DNA of 64,000 bases from positions 24,633-88,632 of the IMG/VR virus record IMGVR_UViG_3300049718_000055. One strand, 5' to 3'. The DNA comes from a virus. This document shows positions 33,029 through 40,617 of the stretch, piece after piece. Both the position numbers and the translations under genes were made by a program. The notes below the pieces were generated by a model. That model was given only the letters and a program-made list of their open reading frames with translations. It made no database searches and had not been told where the DNA came from. How positions within the stretch are numbered: the stretch's first letter is position 1; each line of letters opens with the position of its first letter.

Positions 33029-33451
33029 TTACTCTCCGGTCCAGAGCTTCTCAAGCACTTCCTTGACCCCAAGCATCACCATCCCGTAAGGGGTTCTATA
33101 AATCCCCCCTTTACCTGGACGCAAAAATTCCGAGAAATCCTGCTCAAGTAAATGGCCGTTCGCGGATCTTATCTGCTCAAGCGCCCTGCCTGCCATCATC
33201 AAGTTCTGCTTGCGGTGGTATTCTTGATTTTCTTGACTCTCCATCTCCCTTTCCAGTTCATCCTCGAAGTCTTGGCCGATGATTCGTTCGAGGATAGACA
33301 TAGCAGCATTCATGCGCTTATGAATAAATTCCTCTTCAGGGTCATTCTCCGGCTGTCTCGTGATTCCTGCGTAGGTTTGCATGGCCCTCTCCAAGTGCGG
33401 TTTAACGAATTGGATATACTCTCTGGTTCCGCAAATAACGTCCGGTTGCAT
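33029..33451 (-). CDS. Hypothetical protein
   Basis: 140 residues, mostly helical, with GKGGIYRTPYGMVMLGVKEVLEKLW at the end. No family recognised. Preceded by a copy of the 15-bp palindrome. Confidence 0.6.
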   Translation of the reverse strand: MQPDVICGTREYIQFVKPHLERAMQTYAGITRQPENDPEEEFIHKRMNAAMSILERIIGQDFEDELEREMESQENQEYHRKQNLMMAGRALEQIRSANGHLLEQDFSEFLRPGKGGIYRTPYGMVMLGVKEVLEKLWTGE

Positions 33452-33456
33452 GGTTA

Positions 33457-33471
33457 CTCCAAATTTTGGAA
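33457..33471. repeat. 15-bp palindrome, one mismatch
   Basis: CTCCAAATTTTGGAA in the 22-bp gap before ATG 33451. Confidence 0.6.
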
Positions 33472-33473
33472 TC

Positions 33474-33938
33474 CTACAATTGCTTGAGGCTAATCTTGCC
33501 GCCGTTTTTATCGATGAGCTTCGCCTGATTCAAAGCGGCCACCACGTTCGTCACTGTTCGAGTAGCGCATCCAAGGATGATGCGAAGTTGGGTTTGGTTC
33601 ATCTCTCCATGAACCATCAAGGCGTCGATTGCCCTTGCCGTCGCGCCCCCGAGCCTCTGCTTCCACTGCTCCCATGCGGCGCTATTTCGAGGACTTGCCG
33701 CGCTGGTTGAAGTCCCATCCGAAACACCCATCGACTCGATCTCACCAAACACCTGCCTGAGTGCTTGATAAAGTGGGTTGAGGGCACTGCGCAATTCACG
33801 AACCCCATCCTCAACCGAATTCGCCCTTCCTTGCTCAACCAGACGAGCCGATTCACTTTCCCGTAGTTGAGATTTCAATCGGATAATCGTTTCGTCGCGG
33901 TCGTCAACCGCACCTTCAAGCAGTAGTGGTCGCAGCAC
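33474..33938 (-). CDS. Coiled-coil protein with C-terminal winged helix
   Basis: 154 residues. Residues 10-70 form a charged coiled coil; residues 98-154 (MVHGEMNQTQLRIILGCATRTVTNVVAALNQ) are a MarR-like helix-turn-helix. Likely DNA-binding and oligomeric, perhaps a regulator. Overlaps the J-domain gene by 23 bp. Confidence 0.65.
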   Translation of the reverse strand: MLRPLLLEGAVDDRDETIIRLKSQLRESESARLVEQGRANSVEDGVRELRSALNPLYQALRQVFGEIESMGVSDGTSTSAASPRNSAAWEQWKQRLGGATARAIDALMVHGEMNQTQLRIILGCATRTVTNVVAALNQAKLIDKNGGKISLKQL

Positions 33939-34533
33939 TTGATCCTCCTGTCAACTTCGCCCGGAATGCTCCGAGGGTTTGCGTAAGAATCGCCGGAGCC
34001 CCAACCCTCTCAAGGCCGCGGATATAAGAGAAGGCTAGCCGTAGAGCGCATAGATTCAGCCGCGCCTCGCTGTATTGGTCAATCCCCATCACAAATTCGT
34101 GAGCGTGAGCGTGAGATCCGGTAATCCAGTTCTTTGCTTGAGTCCGCCATTCTGCTAGGCGCTTGAATGCTTCTGGGTCGCCACCATCAGAATTATCGGG
34201 ATGCACCTTACGAGCTTTTAGTTTGAAAGCAGAGTCAATTTCGCCAAAGGTCGGCATGGGCGTTTCCAGCCCTAATCCCTGCTGCCAACCAAAGTCTTCT
34301 TTCTTCATCGTCCACCATACCGCCACTCCAGGGTCCAGACGATCATCCCCGGTACGGGTTATTAGAATCGAGGTAGCTCCCATTTTGTCCAGTTCGCCGG
34401 CAAGCATGTTCTGGTACTCTTGACGAGTTTTCTTCCAAGCGTGCTGCGGACGGCGTTCCCTGATGCGGGTCCGCTCACAACCATCCGGCCAGCGCAGTTT
34501 CAGTTCTTCTGCTACTTCAATCTTCTTCGCCAT
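33916..34533 (-). CDS. J-domain-containing protein
   Basis: 205 residues from ATG 34533 (AAGGAG upstream). A DnaJ-type helix pair with the HPD signature appears near residue 110: FKLKARKVHPDN then EAFKRLAEWR. J-domains stimulate a host DnaK ATPase, and phage J-proteins may recruit the chaperone to replication or assembly complexes. The N-terminal half has no recognised fold. Overlaps both neighbours. Confidence 0.75.
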   Translation of the reverse strand: MAKKIEVAEELKLRWPDGCERTRIRERRPQHAWKKTRQEYQNMLAGELDKMGATSILITRTGDDRLDPGVAVWWTMKKEDFGWQQGLGLETPMPTFGEIDSAFKLKARKVHPDNSDGGDPEAFKRLAEWRTQAKNWITGSHAHAHEFVMGIDQYSEARLNLCALRLAFSYIRGLERVGAPAILTQTLGAFRAKLTGGSSAATTTA

Positions 34534-34702
34534 CTTCATCTCCTTCGGTAAACCGCTCACCGCATTCCAAACATTCGTACACAGCGTTTCCGTCATCGTC
34601 CTCGCCAAGAGATTCTAGTTCGTCGCTGCCGCATTCAGGACACACAACGGTTTCTTCTATCTCTTCGTCGTCGTAAAATTCGTCGTCAAGGTCTTCAGGC
34701 AT
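34517..34702 (-). CDS. Acidic zinc-ribbon protein
   Basis: 61 residues. CPECGSDELESLG and CLECGERF make a four-Cys zinc ribbon flanked by Asp/Glu-rich ends. Common small phage protein; function unknown. Confidence 0.75.
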   Translation of the reverse strand: MPEDLDDEFYDDEEIEETVVCPECGSDELESLGEDDDGNAVYECLECGERFTEGDEDGEED

Positions 34703-35456
34703 GGCTATCCTTCCCGAGAAGGTGAGCTTCGTGCATCATGCGAAAGAACTCCATGCCTCGATCATCAGAACTTTTGTCTAGAACAGAATAGGTTGTCGCA
34801 AATCCGCACGAACAAACAACCGCCCTAGATGAACCGATATTGTTTGAGAACACTTCCTGACGGCATTCTGGTACGGATGGTTGCGGCATAACTTTTATGC
34901 GTGGGTAAAACTCCCCAACCTTCGGTTGCTCAGGGTCAGATTCAGTGAATTGCTGTATGCGGGTTACGCTGTGAATAAGGACTGCACCTGATTCCTGTTT
35001 CAGAAGAGTGCATTTGTAGGCTCCACCAGGAGTATAGATGGTGACGACTTCCGGCGCAGCTTCCGGCTCTGGGGCAAGGTACATCCGGCGAACCGTTTCG
35101 ATAGCCTCACTAGACGCCAATCCCCACCACCCTGGACTTGAAACAAGACTCAATGCTAAAGCAACTAGCTTTTTGTCCTGCCAGAGGATGAAGGCTTCGA
35201 GAGCCTTGGGGAGTTTCTGCGCGATGATATGGACAATCACCGGACTATCGTGATAGACCCCATTAGAAGGTTGCAGAAACGCTTCCTTCGCCACCTTCAA
35301 CCCCTCTTCAGGTACTGCGTAGTGTTGCTCGGTCATCACTGTCTCCCTCATTTCTTTTGCGTTGCAAGGCGAACTGTATTTTCCTTGACCCCGCCGCCGC
35401 ATCTTCTCTTTGAATCCAGGCGGGCATTTCACATAACCTTTAAACACTCTTCCCAT
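34695..35456 (-). CDS. Hypothetical protein with N-terminal Cys motif
   Basis: 253 residues from ATG 35456, which has GGAGGAATTCTG upstream. Starts GRVFKGYVKCPPGFKEKMRRRGQ. Residues 60-130 are hydrophobic helices (ALEAFILWQDKKLVALALSL); a VVCSCGF near 220 could bind metal. An internal ATG with AGGGAGA (MTEQHY) could give a 213-residue form. No family recognised. Confidence 0.6.
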   Translation of the reverse strand: MGRVFKGYVKCPPGFKEKMRRRGQGKYSSPCNAKEMRETVMTEQHYAVPEEGLKVAKEAFLQPSNGVYHDSPVIVHIIAQKLPKALEAFILWQDKKLVALALSLVSSPGWWGLASSEAIETVRRMYLAPEPEAAPEVVTIYTPGGAYKCTLLKQESGAVLIHSVTRIQQFTESDPEQPKVGEFYPRIKVMPQPSVPECRQEVFSNNIGSSRAVVCSCGFATTYSVLDKSSDDRGMEFFRMMHEAHLLGKDSHA

Positions 35457-35478
35457 CAGAATTCCTCCAGTTCCACTC

Positions 35479-35622
35479 TCATGGCCTACTCCATCCTCTC
35501 GCTCGTGACTTGTGACTTCGAGAATTACTCTTGTGATGCCTTCGAGGAGTACCGCACTGCGTAGCCGCGAAGAACAGTCCTATAACAACCACAACGGCAA
35601 TCACTACTCCCAGTGCGTTCAA
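35479..35622 (-). CDS. Small membrane protein with basic tail
   Basis: 47 residues, TTG start at 35622 after GGAGGAAC. One hydrophobic helix (VVIAVVVVIGLFFAA) then an Arg/Ser/His-rich tail. Start overlaps the previous stop (TTGA). Confidence 0.5.
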   Translation of the reverse strand: MNALGVVIAVVVVIGLFFAATQCGTPRRHHKSNSRSHKSRARGWSRP

Positions 35623-35819
35623 AGTTCCTCCAGTTCTACGGTAGCCACCTTGAACCGCTTCCCGGCGTTGGGACAAGAAATGTCGGTAGGATGCGGATAA
35701 TAGCGGCCCGTTCCTTCAATCCTTGCGTTCTTTGATGTTGCCCACATCTCAACTCCGCATCCTTCGCAACAAATGGAGCGCGGGTACGCCGTCGCCTTCC
35801 CTGCCTTGTCCTCTGCCAT
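35619..35819 (-). CDS. Small zinc-ribbon-like protein
   Basis: 66 residues with CCEGCGVEMW and a later CPNAGKRF, a likely metal site. Coupled to the small membrane-protein genes on both sides (GTGATG and TTGA overlaps). Confidence 0.6.
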   Translation of the reverse strand: MAEDKAGKATAYPRSICCEGCGVEMWATSKNARIEGTGRYYPHPTDISCPNAGKRFKVATVELEEL

Positions 35820-35923
35820 CACGGTCTCCGTTTATGGCGGAACTTTTTCTTGCCGCCATTAGAACTCAAAAACATTCCAACGAAAAACAACGCGAGTAGT
35901 CCCACAAAAATCCATCTAGCCAT
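35819..35923 (-). CDS. Tiny membrane protein
   Basis: 34 residues from ATG 35923 with GGAGAG upstream: WIFVGLLALFFVGMFL helix and a basic end. Overlaps the next start. Confidence 0.5.
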   Translation of the reverse strand: MARWIFVGLLALFFVGMFLSSNGGKKKFRHKRRP

Positions 35924-35959
35924 CACTTCAACTCTCCTCTCCCAATCCGGCAGACCGGC

Positions 35960-36262
35960 CTACTTCTCCCTCACCCACCAGCAGTTCTCAACATTGTCCC
36001 GAAGATGCGTACCTGCGGCATTCAACACAAACCGCGAATCCAGCGTTCCAGGCGCCACAATCTCCAAGGACCGCGACCGGTTGCGAGAATCCTTCAGCAA
36101 ACCCTTCTCCTTCAGATGCCCGATATGCTTGGAAACCGTTGCTAATGATTTCAGCCCGAGTCCGTCCGCAATTTCATCGAACGATGGAGAGTAGCGATTT
36201 GTCTCAATGAACCCCTTTATGAAGTCGAGAACTCGTCTTTGACTCTTCGTGACAGCCGCCAT
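35960..36262 (-). CDS. LexA-type winged-helix DNA-binding protein without peptidase
   Basis: 100 residues. Residues 1-65 match the LexA N-terminal domain: TKSQRRVLDFIKGFIETN, SPSFDEIADGLGLKSLATVSKHI, LKEKGLLKD. The Ser/Lys self-cleaving domain is absent. It should bind a palindromic operator as a dimer, and the recurrent TTCCAAANTTTGGAA palindrome is an obvious candidate target; that link is inference. Confidence 0.8.
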   Translation of the reverse strand: MAAVTKSQRRVLDFIKGFIETNRYSPSFDEIADGLGLKSLATVSKHIGHLKEKGLLKDSRNRSRSLEIVAPGTLDSRFVLNAAGTHLRDNVENCWWVREK

Positions 36263-36306
36263 TTATTCCCCTCCACTTGATTAGCGTACCACGTTGGCAG
36301 TTTCCG

Positions 36307-36585
36307 TCAAGGGGTAGAGGTTTTCAAATCTTCATCGGACCAAATTTTCACCCTCCCGCAAGGCATAGTGAAACTCTTCGGGTCTGATACGGACTTCTCT
36401 ACGTTCACTAAAGCCCATGCCGCACAATGCTTACACTCGATCTTCCATGAACCTTTGTCGGGAGCCTGCGGGAGTTCTACTGTACAGGAATCTCCCGAGC
36501 ATACTGAAGCCGCTGGAGGAAAACCCCTCCAACTCTTGCGTTCTTTCGCGTTCTCTGGAATAAAGAAGAGATAGTGTTCGCTCAT
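36307..36585 (-). CDS. Hypothetical Cys-containing protein
   Basis: 92 residues from ATG 36585 (MSEHYLFFIPENAKE). IECKHCAAWA near residue 55 may bind metal. No family recognised. A perfect 15-bp palindrome lies 5 bp before the start. Confidence 0.55.
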   Translation of the reverse strand: MSEHYLFFIPENAKERKSWRGFPPAASVCSGDSCTVELPQAPDKGSWKIECKHCAAWALVNVEKSVSDPKSFTMPCGRVKIWSDEDLKTSTP

Positions 36586-36590
36586 AGATT

Positions 36591-36605
36591 TTCCAAACTT
36601 TGGAA
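36591..36605. repeat. 15-bp palindrome, perfect copy
   Basis: TTCCAAACTTTGGAA, directly between the stop at 36606 and ATG 36585. Confidence 0.7.
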
Positions 36606-37337
36606 TCAGCCCTTCGGGAATTCCTTCCACTCGCGGCCGTCGAGCAGCGGAGAATGAACCAGCTTACCGTTGACCTTCATCTGCTTCAGAAAATAAGGAA
36701 CGCCGGCCGCAGAGCATTGGTCTCTCAGTGAACGGAAAGCATTATCGTCCACGTCACGCGAACCGACGCCGCTCTCACAACCTCCAATCACCCAATTTAT
36801 CCCAGTTGGAGGATGGAGCCAAGATTCAACGTGGATCTCTTCGAGAAGAGGCTCTGCGCTAATTCCGTGGACCACCGCTGGAATTCTCGTGATAAGAGGT
36901 ATCCTCTTGTTCGCAGATTCTTGATTCTCCGTGGAAGTCATCAACCACACATTCTCATAGCCGCCACCCCAGTCCGGCGGCAAGCAATCCGCAATCCTCT
37001 CAGCCCTCTTCGTGCAAAGCTGGTAGATGAACTGCGGAGTCCGCCGCATAATATCCCACGCTTCCTCTCTCCACGGGTCCGCTTCCTCGATAAAGAAGTC
37101 AGACCATGAATCAACGAAAATGTACTTGATGTCGGGATATTTCTCAGTGTTCTTCGCCCACCGCAGAGGCGCGTTAAATGTGACCGGGTTTGATCGCACG
37201 ACCACGTTCGGATTCTGTCCGTAGCGCGTCTTCTCCGAAAACATATAGCAGTTCTTGCAGCCGGCGCTTACCTTGTGGCATCCCTGCCAGCAATTCCAAG
37301 TTGCGTCGGTCCACGCGATTCCAGTTTTGCTTCCCAT
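36606..37337 (-). CDS. Phage Gp37/Gp68-family protein (DUF5131)
   Basis: 243 residues. Starts GSKTGIAWTDATWNCWQGC and continues KVSAGCKNCYMF, the family signature with clustered cysteines that recalls a radical-SAM-like metal site. Later SDFFIEEADPW and WVIGGCESG are also family blocks. The enzyme activity is not established. A near-perfect 15-bp palindrome precedes it. Confidence 0.9.
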   Translation of the reverse strand: MGSKTGIAWTDATWNCWQGCHKVSAGCKNCYMFSEKTRYGQNPNVVVRSNPVTFNAPLRWAKNTEKYPDIKYIFVDSWSDFFIEEADPWREEAWDIMRRTPQFIYQLCTKRAERIADCLPPDWGGGYENVWLMTSTENQESANKRIPLITRIPAVVHGISAEPLLEEIHVESWLHPPTGINWVIGGCESGVGSRDVDDNAFRSLRDQCSAAGVPYFLKQMKVNGKLVHSPLLDGREWKEFPKG

Positions 37338-37341
37338 AGAA

Positions 37342-38142
37342 TTACCCTCCGTTTTCCAAAGTTTGGAGTTCGCGCGGATCTGTACCTTTTACGTGCGAGA
37401 GAGTTCCATCTTCAGATCTCGTCCACTGACGCGCTTCATTGATGTCCATTTTCTTACTGACCTCAGTGTGCAAGTCGCATCCAATCGAGTCTGCAATCAC
37501 ACTCAAGCAAATAGCCACGTCCGCCAATTCTTCCTTAGCGTGTCCATGATTCCCGCAATAAAGATCAACCTCAAGCTCGTCTAGTTCTTTCCGTAGACGC
37601 CTCAACCTATCCATAGGGAAACCTCCGCCATCGTTTTTCTTGTACCAAGTTCCAATACGGCGTTGCTCTGCCGAACGAAGACGGGGAGAGGTCTTATTCA
37701 ACTGGCTTCGGATTTCTCCCAAGTCTGCTGTGACTAAATCAGCCATCTTCACCATGAGGTCCGGTTCTCTCATTCCAGGGATGTAGACATACACGTGGCA
37801 GTTTGCGCCTACAGCCCAGCCCATTTCCATCGAAGCACTAGGACCGCACGGCATGACCATCACGCAAGCGTCTGCCTGTTCGAGAGCATCCATGTCTCGA
37901 TGAAAACCCTCAATAGCTCGTGGATTTTTCAGGCCATCAATGTACTTCTGAATATCACTCGGCCATTTCTGCCAATCAGGATCAATCTCCGACCAGTGGA
38001 ATCCTCCCGGCCCGTGGATTCCTTCACCCCAACCGTCACCATCTTCTTTGAAGTCATAGACTCTGTGACCGTCTTTTCTTAGAACCTTTACAACCTCTGG
38101 CTGGAAATCATTTCTCCAAGAACTCGCAACGTAAATGTTCAT
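37342..38142 (-). CDS. Nucleoside 2-deoxyribosyltransferase-like / MazG-like fusion
   Basis: 266 residues. Residues 1-135 resemble nucleoside 2-deoxyribosyltransferases: NIYVASSWRN start, GHRVYDF, and CVMVMPCGPSASMEMGWAVG with the usual Glu. Residues 170-245 resemble a MazG-type all-alpha NTP pyrophosphohydrolase: LRKELDELEVDL, HAKEELADVAICLSVIAD. Together these could remodel the nucleotide pool or remove a modified or alarmone nucleotide. No linker or frameshift is seen, so the fusion seems genuine. Confidence 0.75.
   Translation of the reverse strand: MNIYVASSWRNDFQPEVVKVLRKDGHRVYDFKEDGDGWGEGIHGPGGFHWSEIDPDWQKWPSDIQKYIDGLKNPRAIEGFHRDMDALEQADACVMVMPCGPSASMEMGWAVGANCHVYVYIPGMREPDLMVKMADLVTADLGEIRSQLNKTSPRLRSAEQRRIGTWYKKNDGGGFPMDRLRRLRKELDELEVDLYCGNHGHAKEELADVAICLSVIADSIGCDLHTEVSKKMDINEARQWTRSEDGTLSHVKGTDPRELQTLENGG
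37354..37368. repeat. 15-bp palindrome, one mismatch
   Basis: TTCCAAAGTTTGGAG. It covers the last codons of the fusion gene and lies upstream of ATG 37337. Confidence 0.55.
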
Positions 38143-38163
38143 TATCCCTCCATATTAGGAATC

Positions 38164-38376
38164 TTACCATGTTGGCAGATATTTATGTGAGGGGTCTTTT
38201 CCATCTACAAAAAAGAATAAAAGTCCCCACTGACCGCTCGTACTTTGAGCGGACAGTGAACAAGCCGTAGGCGCGTTAGACACACTTCGTCCTTGGGGAA
38301 CAATACCCCAAAACAGAAAATTCAAGCCGAGAATGCCTACGCCTATGCGTGAACGATATTCATCGCTCCGTCGCAC
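38164..38376 (-). CDS. Doubtful hypothetical ORF
   Basis: 70 residues, GTG start, with a hydrophobic GVGILGLNFLFWGIV segment. Overlaps the upstream ORF by 17 bp and contains a strong hairpin. May be non-coding. Confidence 0.3.
   Translation of the reverse strand: MRRSDEYRSRIGVGILGLNFLFWGIVPQGRSVSNAPTACSLSAQSTSGQWGLLFFFVDGKDPSHKYLPTW
38205..38258 (-). terminator. Long hairpin with U-rich tail
   Basis: CACTGTCCGCTC-AAAGTAC-GAGCGGTCAGTG (38228-38258), 12 bp with one mismatch, followed on the minus strand by TTTTATTCTTTTTT. Probably ends the short minus transcript starting near 38560. Confidence 0.55.
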
Positions 38377-38563
38377 CGTACCGAGCTCTCGCCCCCCGCG
38401 TTTTCGCCGGAGCGTAGGTCTTCCCTACGGGTAATGCGGTCCAAGTCGCCACCAAAACCATTTGACTCAGCATCCTTGCTCGTGCTTTTGGATTGAATTG
38501 AGGATTTGGGGCGAAAATACGCGCCGTCGATCTTCTTTTCCTAAGCGAACTAAGAATATACAT
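38360..38563 (-). CDS. Doubtful hypothetical ORF
   Basis: 67 residues, very Arg-rich, no ribosome site. Start follows TTGTAT-16 nt-TATATT. The transcript may equally be a non-coding RNA of about 300 nt. Confidence 0.3.
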   Translation of the reverse strand: MYILSSLRKRRSTARIFAPNPQFNPKARARMLSQMVLVATWTALPVGKTYAPAKTRGARARYGATER

Positions 38564-38604
38564 AAAACCGCTTGCAATACAACAGAATTCTGATAATCTG
38601 ATGA

Positions 38605-38740
38605 TGTGGGCGGATGGCCAGACCGTCCTCGCGTCTCTCTTCGATTCCTAAGCAGCTTCGCCCTGTAGACGCCGCCCACACCTTTTACCTCGTTGCTCCA
38701 ACCTATCCTCCAAGCCCCGGCCCCACCGGGGCTCTTTTTT
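38605..38740 (+). ncRNA. Candidate structured small RNA
   Basis: A perfect 9-bp closing stem TGTGGGCGG (38605-38613) / CCGCCCACA (38672-38680) encloses 58 nt, then comes an intrinsic terminator. TTGCAA and a TAATCT lie upstream. No convincing protein frame. It stands on the plus strand in front of the receiver gene. Confidence 0.4.
38713..38740 (+). terminator. Rho-independent terminator
   Basis: AGCCCCGG-CCCCA-CCGGGGCT (38713-38733) followed by CTTTTTT on the plus strand. Confidence 0.9.
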
Positions 38741-38746
38741 GCCTGT

Positions 38747-38776
38747 TTTCCACAAATTCTCAATCCGTGAGATACT
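38747..38776 (+). promoter_or_regulatory. Leaderless-type promoter of the receiver gene
   Basis: TTTCCA (38747-38752), 18-nt spacer, GATACT (38771-38776), GCCTAC, then ATG 38783. The GCCTAC spacer is the same as in front of the genes at 1641 and, in variant form, 3715 and 4187. Confidence 0.6.
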
Positions 38777-38782
38777 GCCTAC

Positions 38783-39217
38783 ATGAGACCTCGTAAAATC
38801 GTACTCTGCGTCAACGACAACGAAGACGAACTCTCAGTCCTGAAGTTCATGCTGGAAACCAACGGCTACCGTGTCCTTGCCGCGGCCGGCGGCGAACAGG
38901 CCATCGCTCTCTTCACTGAGCATCAGGTTGAACTCGTGCTGGCCGACTACGACATGCCGCAAATGAACGGCGCCCAACTCGTAAACCGCCTCAAACAGAT
39001 TGCGCCCCACATCCCCATGGTCATACTCGGAGATCCGAAGTCCATGGCCGGCGAGATGCACGATGCCGATGCCCTGCTCTGCAAAAAGACCGTAGCCTCC
39101 GCAGAGTTGCTGGACCGCATCAAAGTCATGGCCGCAAGGAAGCGTGGACCCTCGGCAGAGTATTGTATTCGGAGACGCGAAGCCGCTGCACGACGTAAAG
39201 CACTGGTGGCCGCATGA
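38783..39217 (+). CDS. Stand-alone response-regulator receiver (CheY-like)
   Basis: 144 residues. Receiver fold: acidic pocket NDNEDE (10-15), phospho-acceptor Asp in VLADYDMPQMNG (~54), VILGD then a late CKK lysine (~102). After residue 115 a basic tail RKRGPSAEYCIRRREAAARRK replaces any output domain. It could act on a host histidine-kinase pathway as decoy or connector. Plus strand, own promoter, next ORF overlaps by ATGA. Confidence 0.85.
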   Translation: MRPRKIVLCVNDNEDELSVLKFMLETNGYRVLAAAGGEQAIALFTEHQVELVLADYDMPQMNGAQLVNRLKQIAPHIPMVILGDPKSMAGEMHDADALLCKKTVASAELLDRIKVMAARKRGPSAEYCIRRREAAARRKALVAA

Positions 39218-39402
39218 TCGTCCAAATCTGTTCCATAAAACGCGGCATCATCAACCCTCCCGAGCCGCTGGAGAACAGCGAACAAATAGAAGCCCTATGG
39301 TGGGCTCAGGACCATCCTGTAAATTCCACACCTTTAAGCCGCTACAGGGAGAGTGAGATTTTTAGGCAGGTCATTGCTGGGAATCGTTCACGATCTGCAT
39401 AA
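39214..39402 (+). CDS. Small protein coupled to the receiver gene
   Basis: 62 residues, ATGA overlap with the receiver stop. IEALWWAQDHP and SRYRESEIFRQVIAG look protein-like. Converges with and overlaps the 39371 gene by 32 bp. Unknown. Confidence 0.45.
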   Translation: MIVQICSIKRGIINPPEPLENSEQIEALWWAQDHPVNSTPLSRYRESEIFRQVIAGNRSRSA

Positions 39403-40261
39403 TCATTTTGCAAACCTTCGTTCCCATTTCGTAGCGGCCGGAGAAATACTTCGCCAGTCCGGGGTTCCTGGACTCGCCATCCTTGCTGAATGCGAAGCTC
39501 AACGTGCGGTAGAGAATGTACTGCGTCATGCAGTCCGGCACGTAGAAGCCGTCTCCCCACCCCAACGTCTGCGCCTGCCGCTGTGCGTAGATTACCTCCA
39601 ACGGCACCGTGTTCCCCATCCGCGGATAGATGCCGACGTTCTGAATCCCTATCTTGTCTCGAAAGTAGTTAATCGGCTGGCTTAAACCCTGCTGCGTCCA
39701 AGCGTAGTTCATCGAATCAAGGTTCGCCTGAGATGTTTCTCTGAGCGGGTATTGCTGGTACGCGATCCTCACCGGGAAAAGTGAGTCCGCCGGCAGTGCC
39801 GTGTTCTGCGCTGAAGGGGTTACGGTCAGTGTGGCAAGGTTGTAGCAGAGCGGCACGTCGGTGAGAAAGTCTGAGGTTGCGGTTGAGATGTAGGACAGCA
39901 TCTCCGCCTGGGTGAACAAGGGGTCCGTCGGATACCGCACCGGGAACGTGGCGCCGAGTATGGCTTCGCCGGCCGCGTGAGCGTTGGTAAAGGTAGCTGT
40001 GAAGCTCACTCCCACATTGACAGCCGTAACCGTAACAACTTCGAGGTTCCCCCCGGTCACTCCACAGACAAGCTGTGCTCCAACGTAAAGGCATACCGTT
40101 GGAACCCACACTGCTGGGTCGCTGATGGGGATGGTTTGTGAGCCGGCTGAGATTGCCGCGGGAAGCTGCTCGTTCACTACCGGCTGAAAAAGCGCATACG
40201 CACAATCTTGGAGACGATCTACAACTCGCAGGGCTCCCGCGCCGATGACTGGTGTCGCCAT
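39371..40261 (-). CDS. Neck/head-completion-like protein
   Basis: 296 residues. FPVRYPTDPLFTQAEMLSYI and the C-terminal LYRTLSFAFSKDGESRNPGLAKYFSGRYEMG occur in phage structural proteins near the portal-tail junction. LEVIYAQRQAQ mirrors similar strands in the gene at 43647. Assigned from pattern and neighbours. Confidence 0.6.
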   Translation of the reverse strand: MATPVIGAGALRVVDRLQDCAYALFQPVVNEQLPAAISAGSQTIPISDPAVWVPTVCLYVGAQLVCGVTGGNLEVVTVTAVNVGVSFTATFTNAHAAGEAILGATFPVRYPTDPLFTQAEMLSYISTATSDFLTDVPLCYNLATLTVTPSAQNTALPADSLFPVRIAYQQYPLRETSQANLDSMNYAWTQQGLSQPINYFRDKIGIQNVGIYPRMGNTVPLEVIYAQRQAQTLGWGDGFYVPDCMTQYILYRTLSFAFSKDGESRNPGLAKYFSGRYEMGTKVCKMIMQIVNDSQQ

Positions 40262-40615
40262 CTATCCCTCCATCTCCAATAAGTCTACGGTCTGTCCTGC
40301 AAGAGAGTGTGTGCTATCTCCAAGAAACTGAATCTTTCCGTCAGTTACAAATGAGTGGCAACGGACACAGACAAAAGAAGGTTTTTCTTCGGGATGCTCC
40401 GCATTGTAGGTACACCAGCAAGTTTTTCTTTCAGGATTTCGGTACGGATCGTAATGTCCAGATTGGAAGAGAACACTCGGTTGGAAGGTTGGGGAGTCTA
40501 CGCTTCCGTTCCACGTCCAAGCTCCATCGCCGCTCACCCGTAGAGTGTGCGTCCTTCCGCAACCAGGGCAATTGAAAGAGGCTCGACCTTCTGGTTCAAG
40601 ACTTAACTTTGCCAT
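40262..40615 (-). CDS. DUF6527-like zinc-binding protein
   Basis: 117 residues: CPGCGRTHTL, WTWNGSVDSPTFQPSVL, CVRCHSFVTDGKIQFLGDSTHSLAGQ. This matches a recurring phage family with a PTF-x-PSV centre and a CH...IQFL-D-TH-LAGQ end. Probably zinc-binding; role unknown. Adjacent genes are structural. Confidence 0.75.
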   Translation of the reverse strand: MAKLSLEPEGRASFNCPGCGRTHTLRVSGDGAWTWNGSVDSPTFQPSVLFQSGHYDPYRNPERKTCWCTYNAEHPEEKPSFVCVRCHSFVTDGKIQFLGDSTHSLAGQTVDLLEMEG

Positions 40616-40617
40616 AT

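Noticed and set aside
38614-38796. 60-residue plus ORF
   Set aside because: It reads straight through the intrinsic terminator and the receiver gene's promoter; a structured RNA explains the region better.
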